From NCBI GenBank assembly GCA_025526915.1, contig JAHLKH010000288.1, positions 1 to 23,930 on the forward strand: a DNA stretch of 23,930 nt, read 5' to 3'. The position numbers and the translations under genes were made by a program. Source of the stretch: Entophlyctis helioformis. Its lineage: Eukaryota; Chytridiomycota; Chytridiomycetes; Chytridiales; Chytriomycetaceae. The notes below the pieces were generated by a model. The model did no database searches. It had not been told where the DNA came from and saw only the letters and a list, made by a program, of their open reading frames with translations. The number at the start of each line of letters is the position of its first letter. The stretch's first letter is position 1. Below are positions 18,135 to 23,930 of this stretch, piece after piece.

Positions 18135-19643
18135 TCAAGAATTGGCCCATGTCCGGATAGGACTCTTGGGATTGACGGCCCATTCCGTCCATCCGCCATC
18201 ATAGATGCGTCGCAGAGGCAGCGCAGGGCGTCCGGCCGCCTTTTCCGCCTCGTCCACAACCTCGAGAGCAAGGTAAACAGCCGCAGCCGTGACACTGCTG
18301 CCGCTCATCAGCACAACCTGTCTGCGGTCGATCGCGATGTTGCGCTTTTCAAACGCGGCCCGGATGGCTGCTGGCTGCTTGAGCGTGCCGTCGAGGTTCA
18401 CAAACTCTGTGTGTGGGATATTGATGGACGACGGCATGTGGCCAGACGGCACTTTGAGGCGTGGCTCGCGGTCGTGGCCGGCGAATCTGCCCAACGGACG
18501 CGCGTCGACAATGACGTACGAGTCCGAGTTGGTGTAGTCGATGAGATGCATGGCCATTTGACGCATGTCCATAGCCATATCCATGTTGGCTGAAGTCGGC
18601 TCGGGATACCGCGTTGCCTGTTGCAAAGAGTCAGTTCCGGCACATCATGAGAGAGATACGATTCTGCTGCTGCTGCTGCTGCTTACTTGGAAGACTGGTG
18701 CACCACGTTCGACTGCGCGGCGCTCGCGCACCCACTTGAACAGGCCGCCATCGAGCACACTCACGCGCTCATGGCCAAAGAACTTGAGCGTCCACCAGAC
18801 ACGCGGCGCAGAGTAGATGCCAAATGCATCGTACAGCACCACATGGTCGTCGCGGGTAATGCCGAGGTCGCCTAGAATGGCCACCAGCAAGCCAGTCAGT
18901 CCATGGCAGCGGACTGGCCAAGAAGAACAGTCGCTTCGTACTCATTGCCTGCGCATACTCGCGCGATGAGGGCAGCATGTTGGGCAGCGAGCTCATCGGA
19001 TCCGTAAAGGGCTTGATGCCTGCAAACCGTGCACCCTGTCGACCGCCATGCAGATTGTCAACTTCCGACTGCCGACCCACAGGACAAGGTCGACAAGACG
19101 AGGTCGACAGGACGAGATCCGCAGATGCGATCGCCGACACACCTGGATGTGCATGCGCTTGTACGCATCGGCGTCGCTGAGCATCTTGCGCTTCCCGTCA
19201 TCAGCCACCTTGGCCGACTTGCCGCCCAGCCAAGCCAGCCAGCCAGACTGTGCATACGCCTTTGCCCACACCTCTTCGCTGTTTGGGTCTTCCTCGGGCT
19301 CGTTGCGCCAGGTTGCGTCCACCACAACAATGCGTCCGTTGCCGCTGCCCTCGACGGCGTCTGAAGTGTCTGCTGCCTGCGCTAGACGCTGCGACAGCCA
19401 TTCTGTCGATACAAGCGGCGGCACACGAGCACCAGCGGCGGTTGACAGCCAGCGGCTCGCTGCTCCGAGTGGTGCAACGGTCGTCCTGTTCAGCAAAGTG
19501 CAGACGCCTGCAGTCGGCTGGAGCCGCCTCGCACGCTGTGCCGTGAATGATGCACCGGCACATGGTCTTGCGGCGATGGCCATGCTCGTTGCCAGAGTGC
19601 TGGCGAGTACAGCCGCACCGACCACTCTGCGTGCTGCCAACAT
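18135..19643 (-). CDS. Tandem-rhodanese sulfurtransferase (MST/TST family) with active-site Cys replaced by Ser
   Basis: Exons (minus) are 19643-19143, 19035-18942, 18871-18687 and 18617-18135, joined in frame to 420 residues. Introns have GTGTGT, GTACGA and GTAAGC donors and CAG/TAG acceptors. The first 75 residues are rich in Ala, Arg, Ser and Thr without acidic residues, a typical mitochondrial presequence. Domain 1: LVSTEWLSQRL, VVVDATW, MHIQGARFAGI, LPNMLPSS, ITRDDHVVLYD, SAPRVWW, VSVLDGGLFKW. Domain 2: VIVDARP, GHMPSSINIPH, RRQVVLMSGSSVTAAAVYLAL, YDGGWTEWA. Active family members carry CGSGVTA or CRKGVTA, whose Cys accepts sulfur; here the loop reads SGSSVTA (AGC where TGC is expected). 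As written it should not transfer sulfur by the normal mechanism. An AGC microsatellite follows the third donor. The start codon abuts that of the divergent CC2D2A gene. Confidence 0.82.
18664..18683. repeat. (CTG)n run in a sulfurtransferase intron
   Basis: About six CTG units (AGC on the coding strand) start immediately after the GTAAGC donor of the third intron of the sulfurtransferase gene. Expansion would lengthen the intron without touching the donor core. Confidence 0.75.
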
Positions 19644-22600
19644 GAACAGCGTTCCCAGTGAATCAGTTGAGATGGACGAGCGTGTGTCGAACGCCCGGTT
19701 GGTCGCGTCGCCAAACGCTTCCAGCGACGCTCTGGCTGCCGTGTCGCCGTCTGGCCAGACAGAGCCTGCCGAGCCCGGCGCACACCCAGCGGCAACCGCT
19801 GCGAACGAGACTGCGCTTGCTGCAGACACAGCGACCGCCAGTCCTGCCGATGCACAACCGTCAGATCACGCAGCGGCTCTGGCAAGGGCACGCCAACGCG
19901 TCAAAGACAGACGCCAACAGAGCGCTTCCCTCGGCATTCCTGCGTCTGCATCTGGCTCTTCGCCTGCAGGCGTCCTGGCCGGCTCGCCCGTCTCTCCACG
20001 CTCTGCCTACAGCGTTGGCCCGGGCCTCTCGTCTTCTCGCTCTGCAAGCCCTGCTTCATTTCGCGACTTTCAGAGCTTCAGGGCACGCTCGGCGCTTCCT
20101 GCCCTTGCATCTGCAACGCCTGTTGACGGTCGAGACGCTGCAACACCAGCTGACCCTGCCAATGCCACCCCATGCGCGTACGTGTTGTGCCACGCCACGC
20201 CACGCCTGCTGGCCCCCAATCAACCGCTCAACTGACAGCCACCTGTACGTAATGGATGCACAGGCTCGCCAATCGCCGCTCATTGCAACGGTAAGTCAGA
20301 CGCCATCCATCCCGCATTTGCCAGGTACTGATGCTTGCCTTGACAGCTCTCAACAGTCCGACGATGGCAGTCTGCCCACACCTACACCGCGATACCGTCG
20401 CCAAAGCCTCTCACGTCCAGTCGCCTCAGCTCCTGCTCCAGGCAGCCCAGTCCAGCGCCAACCAACAGTCGTTTTACAGTCAGATAGCCCAGGCCGTGAT
20501 CGTGGCGGCCTGCGCGCTCGGCACACACTCACCGTGGATATTGCACACTCGGCGATCGGTGTCGTGTCTCCAGCACCAGCGCGTTCCACCACCAACTCGT
20601 CAGGGGCGTACGGCGGTATTGGCTCGCCCGTATCGCTGGTATCTACAGCAGCGACTGATGACGCCAATGGCGAGGTGGGCGACGATACTCCTGGTGACAA
20701 GAGCAAGAGCAAGAAATCCAAGAAGAAGAAGAAGCGAGAGAAGCGGGCGGCTGATATCAACGATGCCGAGCCCATGAATGACGAAGGTCGGTGTCGTCGT
20801 GCGATAGACTGGATGCCAAGATGGCGGCTGACTGAGATGCATTGCGTGCGGGCATTAGAGATACAAGAACTGCAAAAGGAAGAGGAAGTGGTGCCAGCAA
20901 ATGCGTATGTCGAGCTCAAAAAGTGGATACCAAACTGGAGCCAGATCGTCCAAGAGGTACGCTCGGGCCAGAGGCACGGTTACGCCATTGGGATGCTTAC
21001 CGTAATCGCTGTGTCCAGTCGCCCAACCTCTTGTTCCACCCGCTCTCGCGTCCACTCAACCTGCCACCAACGTGGCTCGAGGTATGCTGTCTGAATGGCA
21101 AAATTGCACTCATCGATGCTCGCTGCTCACCTTGAGCCACAGCGCATGCGGTTTCCAGAAGAAGAGGGTCTCTACGTCGGCGTGCCGCCACGTATCGCAG
21201 CATGGAACCTCGACCGCCTTCGACGCCGGCTTGAGATTTCTGAAGCCAACCTGTGCGTTTGGTCTGAAGATCATCCCACCATACGATCCACAGCAACACT
21301 GGATCAACTGACACCCCTAGGCGCGACTCTGACAGAGGCGAGCGATGGCTTGGACCTGCACGGGAAGTCGCCATCGAACCCGATCCACTGCAGTATAACC
21401 ACAACCGGCCCGCAAAGCTCGTCTTTGCTGCCGACTTTGGGCACGACGGTGTGTCATCTGGGTCTGACAGTGTCGGTCTGCAGAGCAGCGACAGCGCGGA
21501 CGACAATCTGGTCGGCAAAGCAGCACGAGATGCCCGCAACGCCATCAAACGCGTTCCGCTCAAGCAGCCAAAACAGCATGGCGCAAAACGAGGAAATGGA
21601 CGCAGGGGCCACGGCGATCCGAGCACAGACCTGGAGCGCCGCATGCCCGCACCGGCTGCCGACCAATCACGCCGTCTGGGCACTGAATCTGCCAGCTACG
21701 TTCTGGCCATCGATCTCGTCGGACTGGATTTCCACGACCACCCGCTCATGACCGAAGAGCTGCGACTCTCCAACACGATTGTGGATCTCGTGGCACTCAT
21801 TCGCGATCGGCAACGTACCAATCTCGTTGGGTTTCTCGGCGCCAAGCTTGAGGTGCCGTCTTCACTCTTATCCTTGAATCTACTTGTGCGTACTGTACTG
21901 ACGGTCCCTAAACTCGTTGAAACAGGCGTTGAGAGCAGAGTACGACGAGTTTAAACGCACGAGCCCATTCTCTGACCAGATTGCGCTGTCTGCCGAGCCT
22001 GAAGCGATAGAGACAGATGCGCAAGCAGCGACACGTGACACGGGCATTTACACTGCACGTCCTGCACCGCAACGCAGTGTTGTCATTGCGCGTATCCAAG
22101 GTGCCGAGCAGAAGGAGCGTGCTCGTCTGGCACGGCTCAATGACGAAGCCACGCGATTTGCCTTTCTGCAGGACATTCGAGCGACTCGACTGCTGCGGGT
22201 AGGCCAGCGTTGGATGGCCATATGAGCTTGGTGCTGCGCGTGACGGCTCGCTGATACGTGGGATGATAGGATGCAGAGGCACAGACAGACCGGCTGCTCG
22301 AGTTCCGCATCCTCAAGGCATGGGACCATCTCAAGCGGTGTCGCGCAGTGAATGGTTTCTCGGCCACAACCGTCAATCTCAAAATCATTCTGCGGAGCAC
22401 AGTACCCCTGGATGTCCGTTGCAAATTGCATTCCCATGTCGCAGCACGCAAACCCTACTGACACGAGACTGGCATGCGCAGGATGACAAAACAGAGGTAG
22501 AGACAGAGATACGGAACGAGATCCAGGAGCTGGAGGACATGCACAAGATCGAGCAGGACCGCAAGCGACGGGCATATGAGCGCATGCTGCAGGTGTGGAC

Positions 22601-23930
22601 AGAGCGGCACGCCGAGGTTGTGCGTCTCCGCGAACAGCGGCATCCCTGAGCGCAGGTTGTCGCGTGTCCCTGAAGGCCAGTCCAGCGGCGTGGAAACAGG
22701 CACCGAGGCAGAGCCGGATGGCGCACCGGACGAAACCAAGGCAGGCACCCCAGTCGAAAAGAAACGCAGCAGCAGGTCACGGAAACGCGACGGACGCCGG
22801 TCTGTACACTCTGATGCACGCGCCGATGCGTTGTTTGGCGTGCACGAGGATCCTGTGCCCGTCGAGCCCAAGGAAAAGAGCTTCCATCCGAAGCGTGCCA
22901 AGGTCGCTATTGTCAAACGGCTGGAAGCGTCAAGACGGCCAGCGGGATCGCCGATCCTTGCGTTTGCTGTCGATCATTCTCACGCCCTCACCGACATCAC
23001 CGCCTGTCCAAAGGTGGGCCGAGTCTGCGACCCAGTCCGCCACGATGATCGTGAGGACTAAGCTTGCTGTGTGCAGGAAGAGATTGCCCGCCGCCGCGAA
23101 CTGGCAGCCACGTTTGTGTACCTGCGGTTCTACTACAACGACAAGGAAGTCATGCGGACGGTGGCGCGGTCATTTGATCCGTCCACGTTCTCGCTCCCTT
23201 CAATGGCGTCGAAGACCTGAGCGAGGCCGAGCACCTCGTCAAAGCCGCATCCAAGCACATTGCTCAGCGGCTGCGAACCACGAGTGGCGGTAGTGACGCT
23301 GACGGTAATGTGAAGCCAGGGACGAGTGCCGCGGGCGGCAGCGGAGGCACCAAAGCCATGTTTGGCATCAGGGTCGCAGAGACGCCTGAAAGTCTGCGCG
23401 TCGAGGTGTACGAAGCCGGCGTGTTTGGCGATCTGTTCTTGGGCGAGGTGTTTGTGGCTGTGCCTGATGCCAGCGACCAGGCCGAGTCGCTCGATCGCGA
23501 TATCCGGCGACTGCAGTTTACTGGCCGGCCGTTTGAGCAGCCTGGCAACGGCAATGGGGCTGGCGGCACAGGCAAAGGCAAGGGCAAGGATGGCGCCAGG
23601 TCGACGGACGGCACCGATGAACACTGGATCAGCGGATGCATCAAGATGAATGTCGCGTGGGCGGTCGACAGTGCTGGACGGTCGCTTGGACCGCAACCAA
23701 GCAGGTACGCCATATGCACATGCGTATGCCACCAACTCAGCCTGGCTCATGCAACGTGTTGGCAGTGTACACAAAGCTACAAGACGGAGGAGAATGGATC
23801 CCATCAGCTTTCATGGACCGCCAGGACTGCTCAATCTGCCCATGCTCATGGAGTGGATAGCCGACATGCGTCTCGACCCCAACGATCCGCGCAACGGCGA
23901 CATCCTCAAGCTCAAGTCCCTGGTGCAGTC
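19642..23930 (+). CDS. CC2D2A: CC2D2A-like ciliary transition-zone protein, N-terminal and C2 parts (3' end outside window)
   Basis: CC2D2A is a scaffold of the MKS/B9 complex at the base of cilia and flagella. Supported exons: 19642-20177 (start here or at 19672), 20264-20290, 20347-20786, 20859-20956, 21019-21081, 21143-21252, 21321-21852, 21926-22198, 22279-22401, from 22482, from about 22656, from 23077, and from 23766; nearly all join in phase. Landmarks: a Ser/Pro-rich N-terminus with a KSKKSKKKKK patch; SPNLLFHPLSRPLNLP; RFPEEEGLYVGVPPRIAAWN; KLVFAADFG; LRAEYDEFKRTSPF; LLEFRILKAWDHLKR and NGFSATTVNLKI; a charged coiled coil; then the C2 segment FVYLRFYYNDKEVMRTVARSF, PESLRVEVYE, LGEVFVAVP, VAWAVD. 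The last bases give MEWIADMRLDPNDPRNGD, matching the family's LDPNDPNN motif. Frame changes near 22620-22655 and 23195-23201 are unexplained by introns. Confidence 0.85.

Noticed and set aside
20178..20263. Reading CC2D2A exon 1 through to the in-frame stop at 20235 as a separate small protein
   Set aside because: A GTACGT donor at 20178 and a following microexon restore the frame into conserved downstream sequence, so the stop lies in an intron.

Overview
The window looks like nuclear DNA of a zoosporic (chytrid-type) fungus. Genes are tightly packed on both strands and interrupted by short introns (about 55-140 bp) with GT(A/G)(A/C)G(T/C) donors, CTGAC-like branch points and CAG/TAG acceptors. 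Proteins carry long Gln, His, Ala and Ser runs. The fungal features (a Csm1/Pcs1 kinetochore protein, a Kex2-type processed secreted precursor, a fungal-style C2H2 pair) occur beside CC2D2A, a ciliary transition-zone protein, so a flagellated fungus is the simplest reading. I cannot name the species.

Layout, left to right: (1) 2-1258 (+), the tail of a single-pass membrane protein, cut by the window edge; (2) 1670-4578 (-), a Cid1/TUT-type terminal nucleotidyltransferase with several reading-frame breaks; (3) 5141-5833 (-), a SET-domain protein; (4) 6070-6870 (-), a secreted repeat precursor with KR processing sites (copy A); (5) 7971-9182 (+), a Derlin-like membrane protein; (6) 9281-10134 (+), an unrecognised protein with a conserved-looking CxxC/PGHY tail; (7) 10299-12800 (+), a monopolin Csm1/Pcs1-like protein in six clean exons; (8) 13779-14318 (+), copy B of the secreted precursor; (9) 14790-17338 (+), a large C2H2 transcription factor; (10) 17524-18063 (+), Ctf8; (11) 18135-19643 (-), a tandem-rhodanese sulfurtransferase whose active-site Cys reads as Ser; (12) 19642 to the window end (+), CC2D2A, incomplete.

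The main structural feature is a large inverted duplication. About 1.9 kb at 5880-7766 recurs in opposite orientation at 12877-14508, with 5.1 kb of ordinary single-copy genes between the arms. Each arm carries a complete secreted-precursor gene, its TATA box, its upstream region and a GAC/GTC microsatellite. Long stretches translate identically in both arms, but copy A has exactly one extra 87-residue repeat unit (7 versus 5 KR sites). The precursor resembles a Kex2-processed repeat protein: a signal peptide, then peptides that all begin with Gln after KR and share an IPPL(F/R) core. This is the best candidate here for an undescribed system, a duplicated and rapidly varying secreted peptide family.

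Several otherwise convincing genes (TUTase, zinc-finger factor, Ctf8, CC2D2A) contain one-base frame changes, several of them at short homopolymers, while others (Csm1, sulfurtransferase, the CxxC protein, both precursors) are clean. I read most of these as consensus errors rather than gene death. No tRNA, rRNA, CRISPR array or transposase was recognised.
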